DNA of 64,000 nucleotides from Bermanella sp049115935 (GCA_049115935.1 JAGDZK010000019.1:20584-84583); one strand, 5' to 3'. Positions 18,335-26,745 are shown, counted from the first letter of the stretch. Numbers and translations: made by a program. The notes: generated by a model from the sequence alone, not told the origin.

Positions 18335-19048
18335 ATGACGACTAATGAAAACGAAAAAGCCGAATTGAGCCTTGGTCAGTCCATTGCCAAAAATGCCATT
18401 GGCCTAGCTATTTTTGCCTTTGTAACCGCTGGCGTAATTGCCATTGTGCAACAAAGTACAAAAGAGCAAATCCATGACAACATTGCGCAAGCACAAGCAA
18501 AAGCGTTATATGAAATTACCCCACAAAGCCTAGTGGATAACGATGTACTGAATAGCTATATCGAGTTGCATTCAGAACAAAGCAAGCAACACTTGCACGT
18601 TAATTATCTAGGCCCTATTGCTGGCGATGCCAAACTGCATTTAGCGCAAAAAGAAAATAACACCCACACTTATATTTTCCCGGTTACCGCACCCGACGGA
18701 TACACCACAGCCATTCAGCTGCTAGTAGGCATCAAACAAGATGGCAGTATTGCTGGGGTGCGTGTGGTTGACCACAAAGAAACACCTGGGCTAGGTGACA
18801 AGGTTGAGCTTAAAAAATCAGATTGGATTTTATCGTTTAACGGCAAATCGCTCACTAACCCTGACATTGAAAAATGGAAAGTGAAAAAAGACGGCGGCGA
18901 ATTTGATTCCTTTACAGGAGCAACCATTACACCACGTGCGGTGATCAACGCTGTTAAACAAACACTGGTTATGTACGATAAAGATAAAGACGTTTTATCC
19001 ACATTAAACATCAGCCAAAATGCCAATAACCGTGGAGAAGCACTATGA
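18335..19048 (+). CDS. rsxG: Rnf complex FMN subunit RsxG/RnfG
   Basis: 237 residues. One N-terminal helix (about 20-42) anchors a periplasmic FMN-binding domain. The flavinylation motif SFTGATITPRAV near residue 195 holds the Thr that is linked to FMN; HKETPGLGDKVE (about 147) is also conserved. Its stop overlaps the rsxE start. Confidence 0.95.
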   Translation: MTTNENEKAELSLGQSIAKNAIGLAIFAFVTAGVIAIVQQSTKEQIHDNIAQAQAKALYEITPQSLVDNDVLNSYIELHSEQSKQHLHVNYLGPIAGDAKLHLAQKENNTHTYIFPVTAPDGYTTAIQLLVGIKQDGSIAGVRVVDHKETPGLGDKVELKKSDWILSFNGKSLTNPDIEKWKVKKDGGEFDSFTGATITPRAVINAVKQTLVMYDKDKDVLSTLNISQNANNRGEAL

Positions 19049-19758
19049 GCACAAAATCATACGGGCAAATCACCCAAGACGGTTTATGGACCAACAACCC
19101 AGCTCTTGTTCAGCTTTTAGGTTTATGCCCTCTTCTTGCAGTGACCGGCACAGTGGTGAACGCTTTAGGTTTAGGCTTAGCGACCATGTTGGTTTTAGTG
19201 GGCTCTAACATTGCGGTATCTATGGTGCGTAATTATGTACCTAGCGCCGTTCGTTTACCGGCTTTTGTAATGATCATTGCGTCTTACGTAACCTGCACAG
19301 AGTTACTCATGCAGGCTTACACCTATGAACTTTATACAGTACTGGGTATTTTTATTCCGTTAATCGTAACCAACTGCGCCATCTTAGGTCGTGCCGATGC
19401 GTTTGCAGCTAAAAACCCAATTTTACCATCAGCACTTGATGGTTTTATGATGGCCATGGGCTTTGCTGTGGTTTTGGTTATTTTAGGTGCCATGCGCGAA
19501 ATTATTGGCCAAGGCACCATTTTTTCAAATATGGATTTACTCTTTGGTGACAGCGCCAAAACGTGGAAAATCACATTATTTACCGACTACCCTGACTTTT
19601 TGTTTGCCATACTGCCCCCTGGTGCGTTTGTGGGCATGGGTTTATTAATCGCGTTTAAAAACATTATAGATACCAAATTAAAAGACAGAGAAAACCTGAA
19701 AAAAGAACCGGTTGTTTCTGGCTCTAAACGGGTTCGTGTTACCGGTAAAATTGTTTAA
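19045..19758 (+). CDS. rsxE: Rnf complex membrane subunit RsxE/RnfE
   Basis: 237 residues, six helices. NPALVQLLGLCPLLAVTG and PLIVTNCAILGRADAFA are the family motifs with the Cys that bind the shared membrane iron-sulfur cluster with RnfA. The start overlaps rsxG. A charged C-terminal tail ends the protein. Followed after 2 bases by nth. Confidence 0.95.
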   Translation: MSTKSYGQITQDGLWTNNPALVQLLGLCPLLAVTGTVVNALGLGLATMLVLVGSNIAVSMVRNYVPSAVRLPAFVMIIASYVTCTELLMQAYTYELYTVLGIFIPLIVTNCAILGRADAFAAKNPILPSALDGFMMAMGFAVVLVILGAMREIIGQGTIFSNMDLLFGDSAKTWKITLFTDYPDFLFAILPPGAFVGMGLLIAFKNIIDTKLKDRENLKKEPVVSGSKRVRVTGKIV

Positions 19759-19760
19759 CT

Positions 19761-20396
19761 ATGAATAAAGCCAAACGCACAGAAATATTTACACGCTTAA
19801 GGGATAACAATCCAAACCCTGAAACCGAACTGGAATATTCTTCGCCGTTTGAACTCGTAGTGGCCGTCGCCTTATCAGCACAAGCCACAGACGTAAGCGT
19901 GAACAAAGCCACTCGTAAATTATTCCCTGTGGCAAACACGCCTGAAGCCATTTATGCACTGGGTGAAGAAGGCTTAAAAGAATACATCAAGACCATTGGT
20001 TTATTTAACAGCAAAGCCAAAAACGTCATTAAGATGTGCAAAATTTTAATCGACAAACACAACTCGGTTGTACCGCAAACCCGTGAAGAATTAGAAGAGC
20101 TTCCCGGTGTGGGCCGCAAGACCGCCAACGTCGTATTAAATACAGCCTTTGGTCAAATCGCCATGGCCGTGGACACACACATTTTTCGCTTTGGTAATCG
20201 CACAAAAGTGGCACCGGGTAAAAATGTATTAGAAGTTGAAGATCGTTTAATGCGATTAGTGCCCAAAGAATTTTTACTTGATGCACACCACTGGATGATT
20301 TTACACGGTCGCTATGTTTGCACCGCACGCAAACCAAAGTGTGGCAGCTGCATCATTGAAGACTTGTGTGAATACAAACAAAAAGAGATCGATTAG
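19761..20396 (+). CDS. nth: endonuclease III
   Basis: 211 residues, the family length. The helix-hairpin-helix ELPGVGRKTANVV contains the catalytic Lys, the catalytic Asp is in AVDTHIFR, and the C-terminal [4Fe-4S] ligands are spaced C-x6-C-x2-C-x5-C (from CTARKPKC to LC). It removes oxidised pyrimidines from DNA. It is the last gene of the rsx operon, as in Escherichia coli, which joins oxidative-damage repair to the electron transport complex. Confidence 0.97.
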   Translation: MNKAKRTEIFTRLRDNNPNPETELEYSSPFELVVAVALSAQATDVSVNKATRKLFPVANTPEAIYALGEEGLKEYIKTIGLFNSKAKNVIKMCKILIDKHNSVVPQTREELEELPGVGRKTANVVLNTAFGQIAMAVDTHIFRFGNRTKVAPGKNVLEVEDRLMRLVPKEFLLDAHHWMILHGRYVCTARKPKCGSCIIEDLCEYKQKEID

Positions 20397-20404
20397 GAGC
20401 GAAA

Positions 20405-20794
20405 ATGCGAATTTTGCACACCATGTTACGCGTTGGCGACCTGCAGCGCTCTATCGATTTTTACACCCGTGTATTGGGCATGAATCTCATTCGCCAAAGA
20501 GATAACGAGCAATACCGTTATACGTTAGCCTTTGTAGGCTATGGCACAGAAGAAGACGGTGCAGTACTTGAGCTAACCTATAACTGGGATACAGCCGAGT
20601 ACGACCTTGGCACAGGCTACGGCCACATAGCCATTGGCGCAGATGACATATATGCCACCTGTGATGCCATTAAAGCCGCTGGCGGTACAGTAAGCCGGGA
20701 ACCTGGGCCAGTTAAAGGCGGCACCACTGAAATTGCCTTTGTTAAAGACCCTGATAACTACAGTATTGAATTAATACAGACTAAAACGCATTAA
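20405..20794 (+). CDS. gloA: lactoylglutathione lyase (glyoxalase I)
   Basis: 129 residues, one vicinal oxygen chelate unit pair. The four metal ligands are visible: His in MRILHTML, Glu in AVLELTYNW, His in GYGHIAIG and Glu in YSIELIQ. It converts the methylglyoxal-glutathione adduct to lactoylglutathione. AGGAG stands 7 bases before the ATG, 8 bases after nth, so it can be transcribed from the rsx promoter; a terminator follows. Confidence 0.95.
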   Translation: MRILHTMLRVGDLQRSIDFYTRVLGMNLIRQRDNEQYRYTLAFVGYGTEEDGAVLELTYNWDTAEYDLGTGYGHIAIGADDIYATCDAIKAAGGTVSREPGPVKGGTTEIAFVKDPDNYSIELIQTKTH

Positions 20795-20814
20795 TAGCAA
20801 CGGATTGTTCCACC

Positions 20815-20844
20815 GAAACCCGACTAGAATAGTCGGGTTTTATT
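20815..20844 (+). terminator. rho-independent terminator after gloA
   Basis: AACCCGACT, loop AGAAT, AGTCGGGTTTTATT: stem of 9 and a T-run. Confidence 0.9.
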
Positions 20845-20852
20845 GTCTCAAC

Positions 20853-20871
20853 ATGACCTATCGGATAACAT
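20853..20871. promoter_or_regulatory. weak palindrome, possible zinc-regulator site
   Basis: ATGACCTATCGGATAACAT: the right half resembles the Zur half-site ATAACAT, the left half is poor. It lies about 40 bases before the folE2 ATG. Low-certainty observation. Confidence 0.2.
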
Positions 20872-20910
20872 AGCCGCCTTATTTTTATTGTGGCCCAAAG
20901 AATTGCTCCT

Positions 20911-21864
20911 ATGACTGAAAAGCGCCCAAGCGAAATGCCCGATGTGGCTGCCAGCCAAGCTCCACAGATTAATGGCACCCTAAACTGGGTGGGTATGAAC
21001 CGTATTGCTCTGCCCCTAAACATTCAAGATGCCCATATCGGCGTGAACAAGGTAAACGCCTTTGTTCAAACCTATGTGAACATTTGCAACCCAGACGTTA
21101 AAGGCATTCACATGTCTCGTCTGTACTTACTGCTATCTGAATTTTCAGATAACCAAGTACTCAGTGCCGCAAACCTACGTGAATTCCTAGCACACATGCT
21201 AGATAGCCACGAAGACATCAGCGACCAAGCAACGCTTAACTTTGAATTTGATTACGTGATCCAGCGTAAGGCACTTAAAAGCCAATTTTCAGGCTGGAAA
21301 GACTACCCAACTGAGATTCGTGCCACCCTTAAAGATGGCAAAGTAAGCCTAGAGCTGGGTATTCACGTACCTTACTCGTCTACCTGCCCATGTTCAGCTG
21401 CCCTTGCTCGCCAGCTAATACAACAGCAGTTCAGTAAAGACTTTGGCGACAAAGCCTCTGTCACTCCTGAAGAAGTAGAAGCGTGGCTACGCAGCGATAA
21501 AGGCACATTTGCCACACCGCACAGCCAGCGCAGCATTGCTAAGGTTTGGGTAAAGCTTGATGACACAGTTGATGAGTTCCCAATCACAGATGTAATTGGC
21601 GTGATTGAAGATGCTCTTCAAACCCCTGTTCAAACAGCCGTTAAACGTGAAGATGAACAAGAATTTGCCCGCTTAAATGGTCACAACCTAATGTTCTGTG
21701 AAGATGCCGCTCGTCGCGTAAAAAGCGCATTAAACAAAAGCGAGAATATCTTTAACGACTTCTGGTTACGCATAGAACACCTAGAAAGCCTACACGCCCA
21801 TGATGCTGTTGCTATCGCAACTAAAGGCATCGCCAACGGTTACGAGCCTCTTCTTTCTCGTTAA
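20911..21864 (+). CDS. folE2: GTP cyclohydrolase FolE2 (type IB)
   Basis: 317 residues from the ATG at 20911; a GTG at 20890 is also in frame and neither has a strong ribosome site. The motifs LNWVGMNRIALPL at the start, SRLYLLLSEF and TCPCSAALARQLIQ (with the metal-binding Cys) are those of the type IB enzyme, which converts GTP to dihydroneopterin triphosphate for folate and queuosine and can use metals other than zinc. It leads an apparent operon with a PTPS-family gene, hisI and a small gene. FolE2 paralogues are often Zur-regulated; a weak palindrome at 20853-20871 is the only candidate site. Confidence 0.92.
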   Translation: MTEKRPSEMPDVAASQAPQINGTLNWVGMNRIALPLNIQDAHIGVNKVNAFVQTYVNICNPDVKGIHMSRLYLLLSEFSDNQVLSAANLREFLAHMLDSHEDISDQATLNFEFDYVIQRKALKSQFSGWKDYPTEIRATLKDGKVSLELGIHVPYSSTCPCSAALARQLIQQQFSKDFGDKASVTPEEVEAWLRSDKGTFATPHSQRSIAKVWVKLDDTVDEFPITDVIGVIEDALQTPVQTAVKREDEQEFARLNGHNLMFCEDAARRVKSALNKSENIFNDFWLRIEHLESLHAHDAVAIATKGIANGYEPLLSR

Positions 21865-21967
21865 TCGCCAATTGGGCAGCGAAAGCTGCCCAATTCCTTA
21901 CCCTTGGCCATGCAAAGCCAACTACAATGATATAAAATCTAGCCATTAATTCAGTCGAGTACCTCTG

Positions 21968-22813
21968 GTGAAACTTTTTGTTGAAAACCTTACCAATGTT
22001 GATGTCTCTTATTTAGACGCCAAGCGCGGACTTGTGGGTGAGTCCTGGATGGCAGGCATTATGCTTACCGGCAACCTAGACCAGCAAAGCATGATTTGTG
22101 ACTTTGGCGTGGTGAAACGTTGCGCTAAAGATTGGCTGGATGACTTCATAGACCATCGCCTTGTGGTGCCGACTCAAATGGACGGCATGCACATCAACAA
22201 GCATGAAAACCTAACAACTGTTCGCTTCCCTCACCCGATGGGTGGCGAACTCATCTGTAGTGCACCTGACGAAGCGTTTTGCTTTATCGATTGCAAAGAG
22301 ATTACACCAGCAAGCGTTTCAAAATGGCTTGAAGTGGAATTAAACTCGACCATTCCTGGTGATATAGAAAAACTTAATGTTTCACTAAACACTGAACTTA
22401 TTGGCGGTGCATTTTATCACTACAGCCATGGTCTTAAGAAACATGATGGCAACTGCCAGCGTATTGCCCATGGTCACCGCTCAAAAATTGAAATCTTTGT
22501 TAATGGTACTCGCCAACCAGAAATGGAAAAAGATTGGGCCAAGCAATGGAAAGACATTTACATTGGCACTCAAGAAGACCTGCACAATCAAACCACGATT
22601 GAAGGCGTTGAACACAATCATTACCGCTACACCGCGCCACAAGGTGAGTTCAGCTTAACGCTGCCAACAAAAGCCTGTTATGACATTGAAACGGACACCA
22701 CAGTTGAGCAAATTGCCCGTCATATTGCCAAAACCATTCTAGAGTCTGGTCGCAGCGTAACGGTTAAAGCGTTTGAAGGTATTGGTAAGGGTGCAATTGC
22801 AACATATGAGTAA
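21968..22813 (+). CDS. 6-carboxy/6-pyruvoyl tetrahydropterin synthase family (QueD-like), double length
   Basis: 281 residues, about twice a standard QueD. The catalytic signature is in the second half: a His in FYHYSHGLKKH, then CQRIAHGHRSKIEIF, with the catalytic Cys and zinc-binding HGH of PTPS enzymes. The first half has the DFGVVK and DHR motifs of the same fold (SMICDFGVVKR), so two PTPS units seem fused. The product of FolE2 is the substrate of this family, which leads to queuosine or reduced pterins. The GTG or ATG at 21968 is preceded by ACCTCTGG only; the stop overlaps the hisI start. Confidence 0.78.
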   Translation: MKLFVENLTNVDVSYLDAKRGLVGESWMAGIMLTGNLDQQSMICDFGVVKRCAKDWLDDFIDHRLVVPTQMDGMHINKHENLTTVRFPHPMGGELICSAPDEAFCFIDCKEITPASVSKWLEVELNSTIPGDIEKLNVSLNTELIGGAFYHYSHGLKKHDGNCQRIAHGHRSKIEIFVNGTRQPEMEKDWAKQWKDIYIGTQEDLHNQTTIEGVEHNHYRYTAPQGEFSLTLPTKACYDIETDTTVEQIARHIAKTILESGRSVTVKAFEGIGKGAIATYE

Positions 22814-23252
22814 TGTATTTAAAGAGCTAGAAAAACAAAGTAAAGGCGCACAGCTGAGCCTTGAAGACACCCTTAGCAACCTAGTGTTTAACGAAGCAGG
22901 CTTGATCCCTGCTATTGCTCAGCAGCATGACACCGGCGAAGTGTTAATGATGGCTTGGATGAATCGAGCATCAATCGAAGAAACCCTAAGCACAGGCCAA
23001 GTTTGCTATTGGTCACGATCTCGTAACAGTTATTGGCGTAAAGGTGAGAGCTCGGGCAACCAGCAGACCTTAATTGGCATGGCTACTGACTGCGATGCTG
23101 ATACTTTATTGTTAAAAGTAGATCAAAAAGGCGCAGCCTGTCATACTGGCCGTCGTGATTGCTTCTACAATGAGATCAAACCTAATGGCCTTAGCGTCAG
23201 TACTGACCCAATTCAAGACCCTAACCAGCTGTACAACAACAGCAAGAGTTAA
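22806..23252 (+). CDS. hisI: phosphoribosyl-AMP cyclohydrolase HisI
   Basis: 148 residues. The conserved NRASIEETLSTGQVCYWSRS, the SSGNQQ loop and the metal/zinc Cys motifs DCDAD, ACHTG and DCFYNE are all present, so the enzyme is probably active. It opens the ring of phosphoribosyl-AMP in histidine synthesis. The ATG at 22806 is chosen: ATGAGTAA overlaps the stop of the PTPS gene. It lacks the fused HisE domain and has about 30 extra N-terminal residues. It is unusual that it lies with folE2 and a PTPS gene and not with other his genes. Confidence 0.9.
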   Translation: MSNVFKELEKQSKGAQLSLEDTLSNLVFNEAGLIPAIAQQHDTGEVLMMAWMNRASIEETLSTGQVCYWSRSRNSYWRKGESSGNQQTLIGMATDCDADTLLLKVDQKGAACHTGRRDCFYNEIKPNGLSVSTDPIQDPNQLYNNSKS

Positions 23253-23255
23253 ACT

Positions 23256-23567
23256 GTGAACACACGCCCAAGCAAAGCTGACCGACGCGCCGAACTCAAT
23301 GATGAAATTGACAAGTTTCTATCTAAAGGTGGCAAGGTGGACAGCGTTGAGCAAGGCGTGAGCGGCCGTGAAAACCCGACAAAAGCACTGCTTCCGGTTT
23401 TATTTAATGAAAAAAGTGGTGCTCGCACCGATGCTCGTGATGCTCTTAAAGATATGGACTCACGTAAATCTCAAAAAAGTCAGGCAAAACCGTTAAAACG
23501 CCCAAAGAAAAAACCTGTCTATGATGATTTTGGTGAACTACTGAGATGGGTTTGGGTAGACGAATAG
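23256..23567 (+). CDS. small basic protein with SutA-like motif
   Basis: 103 residues starting at a GTG 4 bases after hisI. It has a basic C-terminus (about 60-90, Lys/Arg-rich) ending FGELLRWVWVDE. Residues about 18-28 read DKFLSKGGKVDSV, similar to the FLxRGGKV motif of SutA, an RNA polymerase-associated regulator of slow-growing Pseudomonas. The acidic N-terminus of SutA is absent, so orthology is unlikely. No other similarity is recognised. Last gene before a terminator. Confidence 0.5.
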   Translation: MNTRPSKADRRAELNDEIDKFLSKGGKVDSVEQGVSGRENPTKALLPVLFNEKSGARTDARDALKDMDSRKSQKSQAKPLKRPKKKPVYDDFGELLRWVWVDE

Positions 23568-23588
23568 ATCAAAGTTTTTTTAAACTTG

Positions 23589-23622
23589 AAAAAAGGCGAC
23601 CATTAAGTCGCCTTTTTTATTT
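23589..23622 (+). terminator. rho-independent terminator, likely bidirectional
   Basis: AAAAAAGGCGAC, loop CATTAA, GTCGCCTTTTTTAT. It ends the folE2 operon and, read from the other side, the convergent permease gene. Confidence 0.9.
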
Positions 23623-23633
23623 GCATTGATCCG

Positions 23634-24872
23634 TTATGAAAATGTATTCATAAGCCAGCCAATTAATAAGACCTGTGGCACCGTCACCAAGGGTAAAAAT
23701 AACGCAATCTTCCAACTGCTCGTGGTGTCTTTCAATGCCATGATTTCTGTGTAATCCGTTGAAGCACCGGCCATTAAAAACACAAAACCATTACCGGGTG
23801 CTTTTGCTTGGTTTACTAAGTCAGCGGCAATGGGTGATGACCCTTCCGAGCACACTTCGATCACTGTGGTCGCCAGTAACGTTAAAAATAACCCGCTAAT
23901 TGACGCACCAAACCAAACACCAAATTGTTCAGGCTCAACAAACGCGCGAATCAAAGCAAGCAGCATCACACCAAATAAAACCCAGCGCACCACCATCTTA
24001 GACTCTTTCAACCCTTGCCAGAACATAGTAAACAAACTTGAAGGGGTAAAATGTTTCGCACTCATTTGAGATTTAACAGCAGGCCACAATTTAAAATCAG
24101 CATCTACTTCAGCGGTGGCAGGGTTCGATGGCAAGGTACCTTTTTTCACCAAGTAATCAAAAAACAAACCGCTTACCCAAGCAATCATCATCGAGCAAAC
24201 AATGAAAAGCAGCGTGAACGGCAAACCAACCAAGGCGATTAAAATCAACGTTAACGTAAATGAATTCCACGGACTGGCAATTAAAAATGCCATCACCTGA
24301 CCAAGACTTGCCCCTTTGCGATAAAGACCCATGGCCACCATTAAAATACCGTGATTACACAAATCCAGCATTAACCCTGCCATTGTCGCCCTTACAATTC
24401 CCTTGCGACTGCCTGGCACACCTAAAACAGCCATCACCATTTGGTTGGGTATTCGCCCAAGGGCACCCACTGCAAGTGCACCCAGCAAAATCCCCCACCA
24501 CATAGTGTTCATCATTTCAAAGCTAGTGTGGGCCATAGTGGCTACGGTTTCAGGTAAAACATCATGTGCCGAAGAACCCATCACTACAAACAACACATAC
24601 ATGGGAAAAACAAATGCGATAGAACCCCACATAATCCAATCAAACGATTGCTTTGGGGCACAACAAGAAGCCGCCTGCTCTTCTTGATCACTTGGTGCAG
24701 AATAGCAAGATGCTACTTCTGGCTCTGAAGGTTTTGCGCAACATGAACTAGGCAATGAGCTCTCTTTATCGCTCGACTCACAGCATGGGCTTTTATTCTC
24801 AGTCTGACCAGTAGACGACTGACAACCACCCTCATTTGAAACAGGTTCACCACCACCACAATGCTTTGACAT
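23634..24872 (-). CDS. SO_0444-type permease (Cu/Zn or arsenical efflux) with Cys-rich N-terminus
   Basis: 412 residues. Residues 1-75 are hydrophilic and hold about 11 Cys, including CC pairs at about 30-31, 44-45, 69-70, separated by Ser/Glu. The rest has about ten membrane helices, including the Cys in LCNHGILMVAMGLY and the EVCSEGSSPIAADLV motif typical of the DUF318/ArsP permease group. The Cys-rich head likely binds a soft metal or metalloid. AGGAGG stands 6 bases before the ATG. It stands alone with no metal regulator beside it. Substrate is not settled by the sequence. Confidence 0.8.
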   Translation of the reverse strand: MSKHCGGGEPVSNEGGCQSSTGQTENKSPCCESSDKESSLPSSCCAKPSEPEVASCYSAPSDQEEQAASCCAPKQSFDWIMWGSIAFVFPMYVLFVVMGSSAHDVLPETVATMAHTSFEMMNTMWWGILLGALAVGALGRIPNQMVMAVLGVPGSRKGIVRATMAGLMLDLCNHGILMVAMGLYRKGASLGQVMAFLIASPWNSFTLTLILIALVGLPFTLLFIVCSMMIAWVSGLFFDYLVKKGTLPSNPATAEVDADFKLWPAVKSQMSAKHFTPSSLFTMFWQGLKESKMVVRWVLFGVMLLALIRAFVEPEQFGVWFGASISGLFLTLLATTVIEVCSEGSSPIAADLVNQAKAPGNGFVFLMAGASTDYTEIMALKDTTSSWKIALFLPLVTVPQVLLIGWLMNTFS

Positions 24873-25012
24873 ATAACCTCCTAAAAAAGCTAGGTTAATA
24901 CGTTTGTTTTAAAACGCAATGCTCTTAATCAATGACACACCTTTTTTCCCATTATTTGAACAACGATAGATTTGGGTCTTAACTAATAGAACGTATATGT
25001 GGAGGACACACA

Positions 25013-26191
25013 ATGCAGCAAAAAATCCTGTTAACCTTAATAGTTGGCTTATTCGCAATGAGCCAAGCAATGGCTGAAGTCAAAATAAATGGCTTCGCTT
25101 CTGTCGTAACCGGTATTGATTTTGAAGAGGATGAACAATCCACTTACAACGATCGAACAGTAGACAACCTACAAGAATCAAAAGTGGCCCTTCAATGGTC
25201 AGCTGACTTAGGTGATGGCATGCGTTTTGTTGGCCAAACCATGGCCCGCGGCGATGCGGCTGAAGGTTTTCAGCTAAACTACGACTGGGCTTATTTTGAT
25301 TTTAATATCGGCGACAGTTCAAAACTTAAGTTTGGCCGCTTGCGTATTCCTTTCTACAAGTACTCTGATTACCTTGATGTGGGTTATGCCTATCACTGGA
25401 TTTCACCACCAGCATCTATGTACAGCCTAACATTCTCAAATATGGACGGTATTGGTTTTCAACAAAACTTCCAAGCCCTAGGCATGGATCACGCATTGAA
25501 CCTTGCAGTCGGTACCTATCAGGGCATATTAGTTCTGGGGGAAGAAGAAGTTCAGAGCTCTCTTGAAAACCTAATTGCAATCAACTGGACAGCCACAATT
25601 GGTGACCATGAGTTTACTGCGGCTTACGCACAAGCCGATACCTATGTGCCAGCAGCCGATGCAAAAGGGTTGGCAGCTGCTGCCAATGCAAGCGGAGGTG
25701 ATGGTGATAAAGTTTTGATTAATGGCGATTATGGTTTTTTTGTAGGTGTTGGCTACAAAGGCTCATTTGGTGACTTTACCGTATATTCTGAGTACAGCAT
25801 CGTACAAATAAAAGATTCAGTATTTGCCGACACAGACGGTGGCTACCTCGGTGTGAGTTATTTAATGGATGAATATACTTATCACATCACATATGGGATG
25901 AGAAAAGCAGAGGAAAAAACCTACGCCGCATCCACTGATGCACTTGATTTAGGTGTGGCTGGCGGTGGCGCAGCTAACGGAACAACCGTAAACAGTACTG
26001 CTCGCTTTTTAGGTAACGGTGACAGCACCACCATCACAGTTGGTGTTCGCAAAGATATAGGCATGAGCACAGCTATCAAAATGGATCTCGACCTATACAC
26101 CGAAGACCGAGTTCAAGATGCTTTAGCTGCCTCAACTTCAGAAGAGAAGAAAGCAACTGTACTTAAATTCGCTGTCGAAACCATGTTTTAA
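25013..26191 (+). CDS. outer-membrane porin
   Basis: 392 residues with a signal peptide cleaved near AMA (residue 21). The rest shows alternating hydrophobic strands of a beta-barrel ending VETMF, with the terminal Phe. Acidic loops are typical of porins. WGSADLG-like motifs and KFGRLRIPFYKYSDYL (about 110) mark a Gram-negative general-diffusion or OprO-like porin. GGAGG stands 7 bases before the ATG. It is followed after 12 bases by a PstS-like gene, so an anion such as phosphate is a possible substrate; this is inference. Confidence 0.8.
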   Translation: MQQKILLTLIVGLFAMSQAMAEVKINGFASVVTGIDFEEDEQSTYNDRTVDNLQESKVALQWSADLGDGMRFVGQTMARGDAAEGFQLNYDWAYFDFNIGDSSKLKFGRLRIPFYKYSDYLDVGYAYHWISPPASMYSLTFSNMDGIGFQQNFQALGMDHALNLAVGTYQGILVLGEEEVQSSLENLIAINWTATIGDHEFTAAYAQADTYVPAADAKGLAAAANASGGDGDKVLINGDYGFFVGVGYKGSFGDFTVYSEYSIVQIKDSVFADTDGGYLGVSYLMDEYTYHITYGMRKAEEKTYAASTDALDLGVAGGGAANGTTVNSTARFLGNGDSTTITVGVRKDIGMSTAIKMDLDLYTEDRVQDALAASTSEEKKATVLKFAVETMF

Positions 26192-26203
26192 GGAGGCAAG
26201 ATC

Positions 26204-26623
26204 ATGAAATTATTATTAAGCTCAATTGTTCTTACCTCATCTTTGTTTTTGTCGGCATTTGCCACAGCAGAAATTGAGGTTATTGTGCACCCTTCAAATG
26301 GCGCTGCACTTGATCAAGACTCGATACAACGTATCTTTTTAGGTAAAACCCGTGCATTTCCTGGTGGCGGTGAAGCGGTTGCCATTAGTGCCAGTGAGGG
26401 CAGCCCAGAAGAAACTGAGTTCACTGAAAAGGTACTTTCAAAAACCCCAAAACAGTTAAAAGCGTATTGGGCTAAAATGGTATTTACCGGCAAAGGTACC
26501 CCGCCTCGCCAAGTAGATAGCGCAGCTGAAATGGTTAAACTCATTTCTGCCAACCCTAACTTGATTGGATTCATTCCAGCAGGCACAGGTGGTGGCGGCG
26601 TAAAAGTGGTAGGTAAGTTCTAA
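26204..26623 (+). CDS. small phosphate-type periplasmic binding protein
   Basis: 139 residues with a signal peptide (about 1-22). The body has the pattern of the short PBP-like domain related to PstS: an IQRIFLGKTRAFPGGGEAV stretch, FTEKVLSKTPKQLKAYW, TGKGTPPRQVDSAAEM and ending NLIGFIPAGTGGGGVKVVG. This length is about a third of PstS. It shares a strong AAGGAGG with the porin stop, so the two are co-translated. Function is unclear; phosphate or another oxyanion is suggested by family. Confidence 0.75.
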   Translation: MKLLLSSIVLTSSLFLSAFATAEIEVIVHPSNGAALDQDSIQRIFLGKTRAFPGGGEAVAISASEGSPEETEFTEKVLSKTPKQLKAYWAKMVFTGKGTPPRQVDSAAEMVKLISANPNLIGFIPAGTGGGGVKVVGKF

Positions 26624-26625
26624 CG

Positions 26626-26737
26626 GACGTTAGGCGTTAGACGTTAGACGTTAGACGTTAGACGTTAGACGTTAGACGTTAGACGTTAGACGTTAGACGT
26701 TAGACGTTAGACGTTAGACGTTAGACGTTAGACGTTA
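26626..26737. repeat. tandem heptamer repeat, 16 units of GACGTTA
   Basis: The unit GACGTTA is repeated without interruption from 26626 to 26737 (112 bases = 16 units); only the second unit differs (GGCGTTA). It starts 2 bases after the stop of the small binding-protein gene and stops 9 bases before the terminator. It is non-coding and not a CRISPR array, having no spacers. Confidence 0.97.
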
Positions 26738-26745
26738 GACAAAAT

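Noticed and set aside
21968..22813. QueF (7-cyano-7-deazaguanine reductase)
   Set aside because: The QueF catalytic motifs are absent, whereas the Cys...HGH motif of PTPS/QueD is present.
26626..26737. CRISPR array
   Set aside because: Repeats are 7 bases and abut directly; there are no spacers.
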